The notes below the pieces were generated by a model. The model searched no databases, was not told the DNA's origin, and was given only the letters and a program-made list of their open reading frames with translations. A stretch of DNA of 64,000 bases from Phycisphaerae bacterium (lineage in GTDB: Bacteria > Planctomycetota > Phycisphaerae > Phycisphaerales > UBA1924). The stretch is from assembly GCA_030432905.1 (NCBI GenBank), contig JAUILU010000001.1, positions 434,001 to 498,000 on the forward strand, read 5' to 3'. Positions 15,599 through 24,581 of this stretch are shown here, piece by piece. Numbering within the stretch: the first letter of the stretch is position 1; each line of letters starts with the position of its first letter. Both the position numbers and the translations under genes were made by a program.

Positions 15599-17139
15599 TC
15601 GGCCCCCACTGCTTGTTTCTGCGTGACCTCTGCCGGGCTCGGAGCGCGTTCCATGAACGACCTGGCGATGGTCCAGACCGGCCCGGCTCCCATCACGACC
15701 AACAGATCGCCCGCCCTGCATGTCTCCTCGACCTGTTCGACAATCGCGTCGAACGGGTACAGGTGCATCGCGCGAGTGCCCCGCGAGCGAAGGCGATCGA
15801 CCAGATCGCTCGCCGAGACTTTCTGTTTCTCGGCCTCCGAATCACGGACGAAGTAGATGTGCGGCACGATCACAACGTCCGCCTGCCCGAAAGCAGCGGC
15901 GAAGTCGTCGAGCAGGAAGCGCGTTCTTGAGTGCTGGTGAGGCTGGAAGACGCAGACGAGTCTGCCGCCGTGTTCCTGCGGGCGTTCGTGGAGGCGGAGG
16001 GCGCGGAGTGTCATCTCGACCTCCGTCGGGTGGTGGCCGTAGTCGTCGTAGACACGGACCGTGCCGCCCTCGGGCATCGGGCGGTCGCCGATGAGTTCGA
16101 GCCGGCGACCGATGCCCTTGAACCCCTTGAACGCGCGGACGATCGATTCGCGGTCGGCGCCGAGCGACTCCGCGAGCGCGAACGCCATCGCCGAGTTCAG
16201 CGCCGAGTGATCACCCGGCATGGGGCACGTGTACTCCGCCGCGTCGTCGCCTTTGTACTTCAGCTTGACCCGGCTTGTTTCCGGGTCGAACGCGATCGAC
16301 CAATCCGCTGCCGGGTTAAATCCGATGGTCTCAACCTCGCAGTCGATGCCGCTGGTCACGTCCCGGCGGTGCGCGTTGTCGTGACCGATGATCAGCTTGC
16401 CGCCCTGACCCGGCTTGTCGGACGCCGCGGGAATGAGCTTGGCAAACTCGCGGAATGCTTCAACGACCGCATCGATCGAGCCGTAGATATCGAGATGATC
16501 TGCTTCGACGGAACCGATGCACGCGATACGCGGGGCGAGGTTGTGGAAGCTTCGGTTGAACTCGCACGCCTCGGCGAGCAGCAGCCCGGGCTGACCCTTG
16601 AGCGGCCCCTGCGGGATGAGGTTTGCGCCGAGCTTGAATCCGGTCGCGTTGCCCTTGCTGTCGCGTAGGTGTGGGCATGTCGCGCCGACGATGACTGTGG
16701 GGTCGAGCCCGGATTCGATGAGGGCCGCCGAAAGCAGCGCGGTCGTGGTGCTCTTGCCGTGCGTGCCCGCGAGCGCGACACCGGTCATGGACCGCATCAT
16801 CTGCCCGAGCGCCTCGGCGTAGGTGAACACCGGGATGCCTCGCTCGTCGGCTTCGAGCATGAGCGGGTGGTTCGGGGGGACCGCTGCCGAGGCGACGACC
16901 GAGCCGCAGTTTGCCGGGAGTCCCGTCGGTGTCTCACCCACAGCGACACACAGGCCCTCGTCGCCGAGCGCATCGGTCGTCGGGCTTGCGATCGAGTCAG
17001 TGCCTGCGACTTCGACGCCCTGCGCGTGGAGGAGTCGGCCAAGGCCCGACATGCCGCAGCCGCCGATCCCGATCATGTAGCAGGAACCGTTCGCCGCGGC
17101 GAGTGAACCGAATCCGATATTGAGTGGTGTGTTTGGCAC
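15595..17139 (-). CDS. murC: UDP-N-acetylmuramate--L-alanine ligase MurC
   Basis: 514 residues from the GTG at 17139. The longer TTG start has no support, while a TACTCT hexamer 6 nt before the GTG fits a leaderless start. Motifs: Rossmann-type MIGIGGCGMSGLGRLL (22-37), P-loop GTHGKSTTT (125-133), EACEFNRSF, EADHLD and the C-terminal YDDYGHHPTEV and FQPHQHSRTRFL. MurC adds L-Ala to UDP-MurNAc. First gene of the murC-murB-ddl-ftsQ unit. It is divergent from the NUDIX gene, so both promoters share about 90 bp. Confidence 0.96.
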   Translation of the reverse strand: MPNTPLNIGFGSLAAANGSCYMIGIGGCGMSGLGRLLHAQGVEVAGTDSIASPTTDALGDEGLCVAVGETPTGLPANCGSVVASAAVPPNHPLMLEADERGIPVFTYAEALGQMMRSMTGVALAGTHGKSTTTALLSAALIESGLDPTVIVGATCPHLRDSKGNATGFKLGANLIPQGPLKGQPGLLLAEACEFNRSFHNLAPRIACIGSVEADHLDIYGSIDAVVEAFREFAKLIPAASDKPGQGGKLIIGHDNAHRRDVTSGIDCEVETIGFNPAADWSIAFDPETSRVKLKYKGDDAAEYTCPMPGDHSALNSAMAFALAESLGADRESIVRAFKGFKGIGRRLELIGDRPMPEGGTVRVYDDYGHHPTEVEMTLRALRLHERPQEHGGRLVCVFQPHQHSRTRFLLDDFAAAFGQADVVIVPHIYFVRDSEAEKQKVSASDLVDRLRSRGTRAMHLYPFDAIVEQVEETCRAGDLLVVMGAGPVWTIARSFMERAPSPAEVTQKQAVGAE

Positions 17140-17145
17140 GGTCAG

Positions 17146-17151
17146 AGAGTA
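17146..17151 (-). promoter_or_regulatory. Candidate -10 element of murC
   Basis: TACTCT on the minus strand ends 6 nt before the GTG at 17139, with no ribosome site between. It is one of a recurring set of TANNNT elements at this distance (see findings). Confidence 0.35.
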
Positions 17152-17226
17152 TCGGCGCGCGGCAGGCAATCACGCCAAGCCGCGAGGTTTATGCACAACC
17201 GACAGGGGCTGCATACGCTACCGACA

Positions 17227-17787
17227 ATGCAACCCCCATCTCTGCCGTACAAACTGGCCACGCTCTGCGATCTCCGGGACGACAAGGGGCGGATTCTGCT
17301 CCTGCATCGGCTCAAGGCGCCGAACAAGGGGCTCTGCTCGCCGATCGGCGGGAAGCTCGAGATGTCGCTGGGCGAGTCGCCCGCGCAGTGCGCCAAGCGA
17401 GAGATTCTGGAAGAAGCCGGGCTCGACATCCCGATCTCGCGGCTGCACCTGATGGGGCTGATCTCGGAGCAGGCGTTCGAAGGCAAGGGCCACTGGCTGC
17501 TGTTCTACTACCGCGTGCTCGGGCCGGTCGTGCTCGAGGCGCACGACATGAACGAGGGCCGGCTTGAATGGCACGACCCGAGCGAACTGGACTCGCTGCC
17601 CCTGCCCGAAACGGACAGGAAAGTCATCTGGCCGATGGTGCGTCGTCACGAGGCGACCGGGCCCGACGGTCGGCCTGGCTTTTTCGCGGTGCACGTCGAT
17701 TGCACGGGCGACGAGATGACCTGGGAGGTCGAGGAACAGTTCGACCCGCCCCACGGCCCGCGCGCCGATCTGACCGGGCTCATCTGA
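17227..17787 (+). CDS. NUDIX hydrolase (MutT-like)
   Basis: 186 residues from the ATG at 17227; an in-frame ATG 36 nt earlier would extend it but lacks similarity. The Nudix box is GGKLEMSLGESPAQCAKREILEEAGL, that is G-x7-E-x7-REILEEAGL, two residues longer than the canonical G-x5-E spacing; the metal-binding REIxEE core is intact. Such proteins cleave nucleoside diphosphate-linked compounds, including oxidised dNTPs. A TACGCT hexamer sits 7 nt before the start. The C-terminal tail (from about 140) with HVDCTGDEMTWEVEEQFDPP is an addition to the core fold. Confidence 0.9.
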   Translation: MQPPSLPYKLATLCDLRDDKGRILLLHRLKAPNKGLCSPIGGKLEMSLGESPAQCAKREILEEAGLDIPISRLHLMGLISEQAFEGKGHWLLFYYRVLGPVVLEAHDMNEGRLEWHDPSELDSLPLPETDRKVIWPMVRRHEATGPDGRPGFFAVHVDCTGDEMTWEVEEQFDPPHGPRADLTGLI

Positions 17788-17808
17788 AAGCAGACCTGAG
17801 AACCCCCG

Positions 17809-17814
17809 TATACT
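17809..17814 (+). promoter_or_regulatory. -10 element (TATACT) of the NfeD/FloA operon
   Basis: TATACT ends 6 nt before the ATG at 17821; no Shine-Dalgarno is present. A transcript starting about 7 nt downstream of the -10 would begin at the start codon. Confidence 0.5.
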
Positions 17815-17820
17815 GATTGC

Positions 17821-19653
17821 ATGATGAAATCAGCTCAAAGGATTGAGCGTGTACGCGTTCTGATCGGATTCTTGCAATGCGTCTTATTGACCGCGCTGGC
17901 CCTGCTGCCCGGCCCTGCCATGGCGCAGGATTCAGCGTTGGCCATCCCCGCGTTTAGGCAGGCCGACCGGGTCGCGGTCATCACCATCCACGAGCCGATC
18001 GACCGGATCACGGCCTACAGCGTCAAACGCCGGATGGACCTCGCGATCGAGGGCGGCGCTCAAGCACTCGTATTCGACATCAACACACCCGGCGGCGAGG
18101 TGCCCGCGGTGCTCGAGATCTGCTCGGCGATCAAAGCGTCGAGCGTGCCCAACACCGTGGCGTGGGTGAATCCGCAGGCGTACAGCGGCGGCGCGATCAT
18201 CGCGCTTGCGTGCCGAGAGATCGTCATGGCGGACGAGGCCAAGATGGGCGATGCGCTCCCGATCCAAATCAGCCCGACGGGTGTTGACGTTGCAACGCAG
18301 GGCGAGCTTCGGAAGAAGCAGGTGCCGCCGGTTTTGGCTGAGGTTGTTGATTCAGCGCGGACCCGCGGCTGGGACGAGTTCATCGTGCAGGCCATCGTCA
18401 TCGACAAGGTCGAGCTCTGGTGGGTCGAGGAGATCGCACCGGAGACAGGTCAGCCCCGCCGGCTCGCGGTGAACGAGTCTGAGTTTCGTTTGCTGTTCCC
18501 CGGACAAGAGCCGCCGCGAGGCCCACCGGCGATCGTCGGCGCTTCGACCGAGGGGATCTCTGGGCTCGTGCCCGGAAGTGACCCCGACACCGCGCCGCCC
18601 GTGCCGGAGAGCGATACTGAGTTCAGGCCCGCGACACCCGCTTTGCAGGATCTGTCGCCCGCGTTGTCTGGGGAAACGTCCGCGGCCTCGGCGCCGGATC
18701 TCGACATGCTCGCCGCGGTTTCTGAACGCCCGGTGCTGACCGCTGCTGATTCTGGCAAGTGGCGCATTGTGCGTTACCTCACCAACGGCAGCGGGCCGAT
18801 CGTGATGAGCAAGCAGGAACTGCTCGACTACGGCTTCGGTGCCCGAGCCATCAACTCTGACGAAGAGCTCCGCGCGTTCTTCGGCGCGACAGAGGTCGTG
18901 CGAATCAAACCCACGATCTCGGAACGCATCGTGAAGGTGCTGTCGAACATGTGGGTGCGGATGCTGCTGATCGCGATCTTCTTGCTCGCGTTGTTTATTG
19001 AAATGGTCAGCCCGGGGCTTGTGGTGCCAAGCGGAGTCGCGGCGGTCGCGCTGATTCTTGTGATGGCGCCCGCGTGGATGCTCGGCCTTGCGGGCTGGTG
19101 GGAGATGATCGCGATCTTCTCGGGTATCGCGCTGATCCTGATCGAGATCTTTGTGATTCCTGGGTTTGGTGTCTTCGGTGTATCAGGACTCGTCTTGCTG
19201 TTCGGCGGGCTGGTGATGGCGTTCGTCGGCGCATCGGGTAGTGTGTTCCCGAGCACGCCCGCTGGGCAGGCGGACCTGACGAGGTCGCTGGTCATGGTGC
19301 TGCTGGCGATGGCGACCGCGGGCGGCGGGATGTTCGCGGTCGTGAAGTACTTCGACACGCTGCCTGTGTTCAAGAAGTTAGTGCTCACAGCAACCACCGA
19401 CACAGACGATTCGGAGATCGGACTCGTCGAGGCGATGGGCGGCGGCGACGAACTCGGCATGCTTGTCGGGATGACCGGGCGATCCAGCACGCCGCTGCGG
19501 CCCTCGGGCAAGGTTGAGATCGAATCGGCGTTGTATGACGCGAAATCGGCTCTAGGATTCATCGAGCCGGGCACACCGGTGCGTGTCGTCGGCGTCCAGA
19601 ACTGGCAGATCGTTGTCGAGGTTCTGGATGGCGAAGAAAGGGAAGAGGCCTGA
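17821..19653 (+). CDS. NfeD-type membrane serine protease (ClpP-class domain plus NfeD region)
   Basis: 610 residues. Signal peptide to about residue 35 (MAQDS after it). A ClpP/crotonase-fold protease domain follows with DINTPGGEV, VNPQAYSGGAIIALA (candidate nucleophile Ser122) and REIVMADEAKMGDA. An acidic Pro/Ser linker (about 225-305) leads to four to five transmembrane helices (about 380-520) and a C-terminal OB-like NfeD domain. These proteins cleave hydrophobic membrane segments and are typically encoded beside flotillin/stomatin, exactly as here. Its stop overlaps the next start by 1 nt. Confidence 0.9.
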   Translation: MMKSAQRIERVRVLIGFLQCVLLTALALLPGPAMAQDSALAIPAFRQADRVAVITIHEPIDRITAYSVKRRMDLAIEGGAQALVFDINTPGGEVPAVLEICSAIKASSVPNTVAWVNPQAYSGGAIIALACREIVMADEAKMGDALPIQISPTGVDVATQGELRKKQVPPVLAEVVDSARTRGWDEFIVQAIVIDKVELWWVEEIAPETGQPRRLAVNESEFRLLFPGQEPPRGPPAIVGASTEGISGLVPGSDPDTAPPVPESDTEFRPATPALQDLSPALSGETSAASAPDLDMLAAVSERPVLTAADSGKWRIVRYLTNGSGPIVMSKQELLDYGFGARAINSDEELRAFFGATEVVRIKPTISERIVKVLSNMWVRMLLIAIFLLALFIEMVSPGLVVPSGVAAVALILVMAPAWMLGLAGWWEMIAIFSGIALILIEIFVIPGFGVFGVSGLVLLFGGLVMAFVGASGSVFPSTPAGQADLTRSLVMVLLAMATAGGGMFAVVKYFDTLPVFKKLVLTATTDTDDSEIGLVEAMGGGDELGMLVGMTGRSSTPLRPSGKVEIESALYDAKSALGFIEPGTPVRVVGVQNWQIVVEVLDGEEREEA

Positions 19654-20159
19654 TGGATCCGATGCTGGTCTGGGGAGCAGGGCTGATCGCGATCGCGATG
19701 CTGCTCTTGGTCGTTGAAATCTTTGTGCCTTCGGGCGGCGTGATCGCGACCACAGCGGGCGTCGTCGGGATCGCGGGCGTCGTGTGCCTGTTCATGATGA
19801 AAGAGAACAGCACGCTCTGGGGTGTTTCTGGAACGCTCACCCTGCTGATCGTGTTCCCGGGCGCGTTTGTGGTCTGGTTCAAGGTCATGCCCAATACCGC
19901 GTTCGGCCAGAAGATGCTGGGCAGCGTCCCGGAGAGCGAGCAGATCGAGCGGGCCGAGCGGGAGCGGAAAGAGCTCGAAGAACTCGAATCGCTTGTCGGG
20001 CTTGAGGGCGTGGCGCGATCGCCGCTGCGTCCGGTGGGTTCGATCGAGATCGACGGCCAGACCCGCCAGGCGCTGGCCGAGGGCGTGGCGATCGAGGCCG
20101 GCGAACGAGTGCGTGTGACCCGGATCGTCAACGCACAGATCAAGGTCAGGCCCGTTTAG
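19653..20159 (+). CDS. NfeD family membrane protein
   Basis: 168 residues. Two or three transmembrane helices (about 5-22, 27-46, 55-75) with [23 protein letters not shown], then a linker and a C-terminal OB-fold with [18 protein letters not shown] and G-E-R-V-R-V-T-R-I. This is the short NfeD form that partners flotillin-like FloA. Its TGATG junction with the protease gene indicates translational coupling. floA follows after 92 bp. Confidence 0.92.
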   Translation: MDPMLVWGAGLIAIAMLLLVVEIFVPSGGVIATTAGVVGIAGVVCLFMMKENSTLWGVSGTLTLLIVFPGAFVVWFKVMPNTAFGQKMLGSVPESEQIERAERERKELEELESLVGLEGVARSPLRPVGSIEIDGQTRQALAEGVAIEAGERVRVTRIVNAQIKVRPV

Positions 20160-20199
20160 GCAACCCGAGCGTGGCGCACGACGCGACGCGGGTTTGGCG

Positions 20200-20205
20200 T
20201 ATACT
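20200..20205 (+). promoter_or_regulatory. -10 element (TATACT) upstream of floA
   Basis: TATACT lies 46 bp before the floA ATG; the -35 region is weak. It would give floA its own promoter inside the operon. Unlike neighbouring genes this leader contains a ribosome site (GAAGGA). Confidence 0.4.
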
Positions 20206-20251
20206 TGCGATAGATCTAGATTCTTGCACTTCCACGAAGGAACGCGACCCC

Positions 20252-21358
20252 ATGCGTAACAGCCGGATCCAATCTGCACTCTTACTTACCGCGGCACTGA
20301 CGTGTGCCGCCGGCGTTCAGGCTCAGGCCGGTGGCGGCGGCGGTGGCGGCCGACCCGTCTGGATTTACGTCGTCCTCGGCATCGTCCTGCTGTTCCTGCT
20401 GATCGTCGGCCTGGCGCTCTTTCAGTACATCGCCCTGCTCGTTCAGGCGTACATGTCCAACGCCAAGGTCAGCCCGTTCGATCTCATCGGGATGCGGCTT
20501 CGGAAGGTTGACCCGCGGATCATCGTGCTCAACCGGATCCGCGCGGTAAAGGCGGGACTCGAACTCTCGACCGCGCAGCTCGAAGAGCACCTGCTCTCGG
20601 GCGGCAGGATCAAAAACGTTGTCAGCTCGCTCATCGCGGCCAAGAAGGCCCGGATCGAACTTGATTGGGGCACAGCTTGTGCCATCGATCTAGCGGGCCG
20701 AGACATCCTCGACGCGGTCAACACGAGCGTGAACCCGAAGGTCATCGACTGCCCGAACCCCTCGCTCGGCAGGCCCACGATCGACGCTGTCGCCAAAGAC
20801 GGCATCCAGCTCAAGGCCCGGGCACGCGTGACCGTGCGGACGAACCTCTCGCAGCTCGTCGGCGGCGCGACCGAGGACACGGTTGTCGCGCGTGTCGGTG
20901 AGGGCATCGTTTCTTCGATCGGTTCAGCTGCCTCTCACAAGGCGGTGCTCGAGAACCCGGACGCGATCTCGAAGACGGTAATGGCGCGCGGGCTCGACTC
21001 GGGCACGGCGTACGAGATCCTGTCGATCGACATCGCGGATATCGACGTCGGTACGAACATCGGCGCCAAGCTCCAAGAGGACCAGGCGGAAGCCGACAAG
21101 AAAGTTGCTCAGGCGCTCGCGGAGAAACGCCGGGCGATGGCTATCGCGGAAGAGCAAGAAAACAAGGCGTCGATCGAGAAGAACCGCGCGTTGGTCGTCC
21201 TCGCCGAGGCCGAGGTGCCAAAGGCGATGGCCGAGGCATTCCGCAGCGGGAACTTCGGGATCATGGACTACCAGCGTCTGCGCAACATCGAGGCCGACAC
21301 CTCGATGCGCAACTCGCTCTCGGGCAAAGACCAACAGAAAGACAAGAACGACAGCTAG
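20252..21358 (+). CDS. floA: Flotillin-like protein FloA
   Basis: 368 residues from the ATG at 20252 (GAAGGA 10 nt upstream); an upstream GTG in frame lacks a ribosome site. The N-terminal signal-like segment ends near [13 protein letters not shown], followed by one membrane helix (about 29-60) and the FloA core: [57 protein letters not shown], then the EA-rich coiled coil (about 270-330). FloA organises functional membrane microdomains. The Gly-rich N-terminal extension of about 25 residues is longer than in Bacillus. Confidence 0.96.
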   Translation: MRNSRIQSALLLTAALTCAAGVQAQAGGGGGGGRPVWIYVVLGIVLLFLLIVGLALFQYIALLVQAYMSNAKVSPFDLIGMRLRKVDPRIIVLNRIRAVKAGLELSTAQLEEHLLSGGRIKNVVSSLIAAKKARIELDWGTACAIDLAGRDILDAVNTSVNPKVIDCPNPSLGRPTIDAVAKDGIQLKARARVTVRTNLSQLVGGATEDTVVARVGEGIVSSIGSAASHKAVLENPDAISKTVMARGLDSGTAYEILSIDIADIDVGTNIGAKLQEDQAEADKKVAQALAEKRRAMAIAEEQENKASIEKNRALVVLAEAEVPKAMAEAFRSGNFGIMDYQRLRNIEADTSMRNSLSGKDQQKDKNDS

Positions 21359-21382
21359 GCCGGTTGCCCCAGTTGTATACGT

Positions 21383-21733
21383 CTAGTCGCGCCACGCGTC
21401 GGTGACGACGCCGTCTTTGATCTCGACGTAGGTGCCGCCCGAGGATTCCTCGGAGCTTGAGCCGCCGATGATGAGCAGCACGGAGCCCTTGCTGCGTTCG
21501 GTGCGCTCGTACTCGTAGGCCCAGAGCTCGCCGTCTTGGAGCTTGGACTTGCGTGTCGGCTCGCCGAGCGCTGCCAAGACCCACGCCTCGGTGGTTTCGC
21601 CGATCTCGATTCGGTTGAATGTTCCGGTGCCGATGTAGTCGCCCGAGAGTGACGAGTAGGACTTGCCGTGGATGCAGCCCGAGAGCGGCAAGGCGGCGAG
21701 AACGGCGAGCGAAGCGACAACTGCTGATTTCAT
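21383..21733 (-). CDS. Small BamE/SmpA-like lipoprotein
   Basis: 116 residues. Lipoprotein signal with lipobox LSGC (Cys19). The mature part has GETTEAWVLAALGEPTRKSK, then D-G-E-L-W-A-Y-E-Y, the pattern of the BamE/SmpA fold (G-x-T-x-x-x-V-x-x-x-L-G-x-P followed by a W-x-Y strand). BamE is an accessory of outer-membrane protein assembly, but many small lipoproteins share the fold, so membership in BAM is not shown. A hydrophobic VLLIIGG strand and Ser-rich loop follow. Confidence 0.72.
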   Translation of the reverse strand: MKSAVVASLAVLAALPLSGCIHGKSYSSLSGDYIGTGTFNRIEIGETTEAWVLAALGEPTRKSKLQDGELWAYEYERTERSKGSVLLIIGGSSSEESSGGTYVEIKDGVVTDAWRD

Positions 21734-21812
21734 ATCTGGTTCCCCGTGGCTGATACACCAGCCAAGTTAGTGCCGGTTACGTTGTGTAGTACGGAATCGG
21801 CCACGCCGCGTT

Positions 21813-22388
21813 TCAGTCGCGGGCGATCGCGCTCTGTAAAAGCTGTGTGATCCGGAGCCTGCGGTAGTACTCGTTCGTGACAATCGCGGCTGGACCCGAC
21901 ATGCTGATCGGGGCCGGGGACTGCGATTCGGGCTCGGTCACGGCTTCTTGCGATGATTCCGGTTTGCGTTCACCGGACTTCGGAACCCGGTTTGAGATGC
22001 GAGTGGACGGCCTCGTGTTGATCCGGCTCGACGCCGGCGTGCTGGTGTAGGTGTCCTGCGCGCTCGGGCCGTTAATTATGTCCTGGGTTCCGATGTGGAA
22101 TCGTGTGTTCGGCGGGATGAACGCGACGTCGGTGCCCGCGAGGTAGTCGGAGCGGTTGAAGATGGCGACGAGGCCGTTGTCGATGCGGACAAACGCGGTT
22201 TGTCCGGTCGGCGTGGTGATCTCGTAGACCTTGTCGAATCCGCTGGGTTTGCGGAGATCTTTGGGTTTCTGGTGAGTCGGCGAAGCCAGAGGGGAAACGT
22301 CCTCGAACCCCTCGTCCACTTCTCGGAGTTCGGGCTGTGGCATAGCGGCCAGCAGTGCGAGCACTCCAATCGCAGCGAGATTCGGCAT
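21813..22388 (-). CDS. Exported protein of unknown function
   Basis: 191 residues with AGGAGG 6 nt before ATG. A short signal peptide (MPNLAAIGVLALLAAMP) precedes an acidic stretch, a compact region around KVYEITTPTGQTAFVRIDNGLVAIFNRSDYL and a Ser/Pro-rich, probably disordered tail. The final residues YYRRLRITQLLQSAIARD look helical. It follows the TonB-like gene by 31 bp on the same strand, so the two are probably co-transcribed. No family recognised. Confidence 0.7.
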   Translation of the reverse strand: MPNLAAIGVLALLAAMPQPELREVDEGFEDVSPLASPTHQKPKDLRKPSGFDKVYEITTPTGQTAFVRIDNGLVAIFNRSDYLAGTDVAFIPPNTRFHIGTQDIINGPSAQDTYTSTPASSRINTRPSTRISNRVPKSGERKPESSQEAVTEPESQSPAPISMSGPAAIVTNEYYRRLRITQLLQSAIARD

Positions 22389-22419
22389 GTCATCCTCCTG
22401 CTGGCTTTCGCCGGGTGCT

Positions 22420-23283
22420 CTAGAACAGGATCTCGATGCTGACGGTCACGCCCGCCCCTTGTTCGTTTGGGAGCTCATCGAGGTCCTGCCCCGCTGCCCG
22501 CCACCTGTACACACTATCGAGTATCGGCTCGTCGATGGTCGGCTGTCCCGACTCGGTGCCCTGTTTGATCGAGGCGGAGATGACCGAGCCGTCCTTGCCG
22601 AACTTGATGACCGTGGTGACGCTGCCGTGACGGGAGCGGAGCTCGTGCTGCTTGGTCGTGGCGTCGAACTTGGGCTTGAATGTCTGGATACGCAGCCCTT
22701 GGCGGGCGAGCACCTTGCCCAGGTCGTTGGTCCTGACCTGCACCTCGGGCGAGGTGGCGTCGGACTCTCGGTCGTCCTTGATGGCCTGTTTCGTCGGCTC
22801 GATCGGTTCGGACTGCTCTTGCTCCTTCGCCTCGTTCTGCTTTTTGGCCTGCTTGGCTTTCTCTGCCTGTTTGGTTCGCTCGCGGACCTCCTGAATCTTC
22901 GCAGCCAGATCGGCGGCTTCTGACAACCGCTCAAGCAACGACTCGCTCGCGATCGTGGCGGCGCTGGTCACCTGCCGCAGGGCCTGCTCGGCGGCCCGGG
23001 CGCTGGCGGTCACGGCGTCGGCGGATAGCTCGGGCTGGAGTGTCTCCGCCTTGACCGCAGAGTGCGGCGTCGCCTCGGTGAAACCGATCCACGCGATCGA
23101 AACGTTCTGGCTCTCGTCGATGCCGAGCTGGACCTCATCGCGTTCAGGAACCGGGACAGGCCTGAGAATCGACGCGAGAAACGAGTCCGGGCTGGCGAGC
23201 GCGAGGGCGATGCCGGCGTGGATGAACAGGCTCACGAGGAGGCAGACAACAAGCGGCAGCCGGGATGACCGAACATCAGCCAT
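22420..23283 (-). CDS. TonB-like energy-transducer protein
   Basis: 287 residues from the ATG at 23283. One N-terminal transmembrane helix (LPLVVCLLVSLFIHAGIALALA, with His as in TonB), a long periplasmic spacer with a Lys/Glu coiled coil (about 120-165), and a C-terminal domain with S-V-T-T-V-I-K-F-G-K-D-G-S-V-I-S-A-S-I-K and D-S-V-Y-R-W, resembling the TonB C-terminal beta-alpha-beta fold. No exbB is adjacent; an exbD-like gene lies 1.3 kb away. A TACCGT hexamer ends 6 nt before the start and no ribosome site is present. Confidence 0.72.
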   Translation of the reverse strand: MADVRSSRLPLVVCLLVSLFIHAGIALALASPDSFLASILRPVPVPERDEVQLGIDESQNVSIAWIGFTEATPHSAVKAETLQPELSADAVTASARAAEQALRQVTSAATIASESLLERLSEAADLAAKIQEVRERTKQAEKAKQAKKQNEAKEQEQSEPIEPTKQAIKDDRESDATSPEVQVRTNDLGKVLARQGLRIQTFKPKFDATTKQHELRSRHGSVTTVIKFGKDGSVISASIKQGTESGQPTIDEPILDSVYRWRAAGQDLDELPNEQGAGVTVSIEILF

Positions 23284-23289
23284 GCAACA

Positions 23290-23295
23290 ACGGTA
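23290..23295 (-). promoter_or_regulatory. Candidate -10 element of the TonB-like gene
   Basis: TACCGT on the minus strand ends 6 nt before the ATG at 23283. The 50-bp spacer to the divergent thioredoxin-domain gene must hold both promoters. Confidence 0.35.
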
Positions 23296-23333
23296 GCATG
23301 TCGTGCGGATCTGTTCAGTGGAGGCACCGAAGA

Positions 23334-24578
23334 ATGGGACAAAGCGGATTCCCGATCGCTGCGAGAATCGCCCTTGGGGTGGTTGGTGTGGGCTGCGTGG
23401 TCGCGGTCGGGCTCGTCGTCGCGCCGAACAAAGCGACACCGCCATCCCCAAAGCCGAGTGTACCCGAGCCTGCAGAAGTCGAGACCGTTGAAACCGCAGA
23501 AGCTCCGGAACAGGCATTGCCGACGCGTGAGCCATTTGAGCCCGGGATGCTCCTAGTCGGCGACCCGGCGCCCGCCATCACGGCATCGCGCTGGTACCGC
23601 GGCGAACCCACGGATCGGCTCGAGCTTGGCAGGGTGCATGTGGTTGATCTTTGGGCGACATGGTGCGCGCCGTGCGTCCGGGCCATGCCCCACCTGAGCG
23701 AACTGCAGGCGCAATATGCAGACGACGGGCTGCGCGTGATCGCGGTGAGCATCGACAAAGGCAACGGCGCCGAGGATCAGGTCGAGCGGTTTGTTGAACG
23801 ACGAGCCGACGACATCGGCTTCGATGTTGCGCTCGACGAGGGCGCGACAAACGCGGACTGGCTCGATGCGTCCGGTCGAACAACGATTCCGACGAGCTTT
23901 GTTGTTGACGCCGAGGGTACAGTAGTTTGGATCGGCAACCCGCTCGAACCAGCCGGCGAGGATGGCGGACCCATCATTGACTACGTGCTGAGAGAAGTCG
24001 TCGCAGGCACGTACGACATCGAGCACGAAATCGAACTCGCACGCGGCGATATTCTCGAAGCGCGGCGGGCGAGGGAACAACAGAACAGGGTGCAAGAGCT
24101 CTCAAGCCAGATGGGCACGCTCTGGGGTGAAGGCGAGATCGACGAAGCGCTCGCGTTGATCGATGAGATTGTCGAGATCGACCCAGTTGGCAACGCGGGG
24201 CTTGCGGTGCGAAAGGCCGAGGTCTTGCTTGCAGAACGCAACAAGCCTCTTGAGGCCTCGGAGTACTTCGAGTCGCTCATCGACGGGCCGTACTTCGATG
24301 ACAACGACACGCTGCTCCGGCTTGCTAACTTGTTCTCGGGAAGTCTTGATCCGGGTGAACTCGGCAGAGACGCGGCGGTGACCGCGGCGTCGCTCGTCGC
24401 GAGCCGGCCCGGGGCAGACCCGAACACGATTCTTGTGCTCGCCAAGGCGCAGTTCGCCGCGGGTCAGCAGGCGGACGCGGTCAAGTCGGCGATCTGGGCA
24501 CGCGACTTCTTCGAGTTCGGCACGCCCGAGTATGAGTACTACAACCAGTTTGTTTTGCAATACGAACGCACGAACTAA
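23334..24578 (+). CDS. Membrane-anchored thioredoxin-domain protein with TPR-like tail
   Basis: 414 residues from the ATG at 23334 (GGAGG 9 nt upstream). A signal anchor (about 8-30) and Pro/Glu linker precede a TlpA/ResA-type thioredoxin domain with VVDLWATWCAPC (Cys111/Cys114), cis-Pro region TTIPTSFVVD and W-I-G-N-P-L-E. The C-terminal 190 residues are helical repeats of TPR type (A-L-A-L-I-D-E-I-V-E-I-D-P near 275). It probably reduces or oxidises disulphides outside the cytoplasm; the TPR part may bring in a partner. It converges on exbD with only 3 bp between stops. Confidence 0.88.
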   Translation: MGQSGFPIAARIALGVVGVGCVVAVGLVVAPNKATPPSPKPSVPEPAEVETVETAEAPEQALPTREPFEPGMLLVGDPAPAITASRWYRGEPTDRLELGRVHVVDLWATWCAPCVRAMPHLSELQAQYADDGLRVIAVSIDKGNGAEDQVERFVERRADDIGFDVALDEGATNADWLDASGRTTIPTSFVVDAEGTVVWIGNPLEPAGEDGGPIIDYVLREVVAGTYDIEHEIELARGDILEARRAREQQNRVQELSSQMGTLWGEGEIDEALALIDEIVEIDPVGNAGLAVRKAEVLLAERNKPLEASEYFESLIDGPYFDDNDTLLRLANLFSGSLDPGELGRDAAVTAASLVASRPGADPNTILVLAKAQFAAGQQADAVKSAIWARDFFEFGTPEYEYYNQFVLQYERTN

Positions 24579-24581
24579 TCG

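Noticed and set aside
17140..17169. TTG start extending MurC by 10 residues
   Set aside because: No ribosome site; the GTG at 17139 is nearer the conserved domain and has the TANNNT element at 6 nt.
18828..20279. 483-codon minus-strand frame
   Set aside because: Antisense to the NfeD genes, Ser/Thr/Ile mirror composition; the plus strand encodes a clear protease and NfeD.
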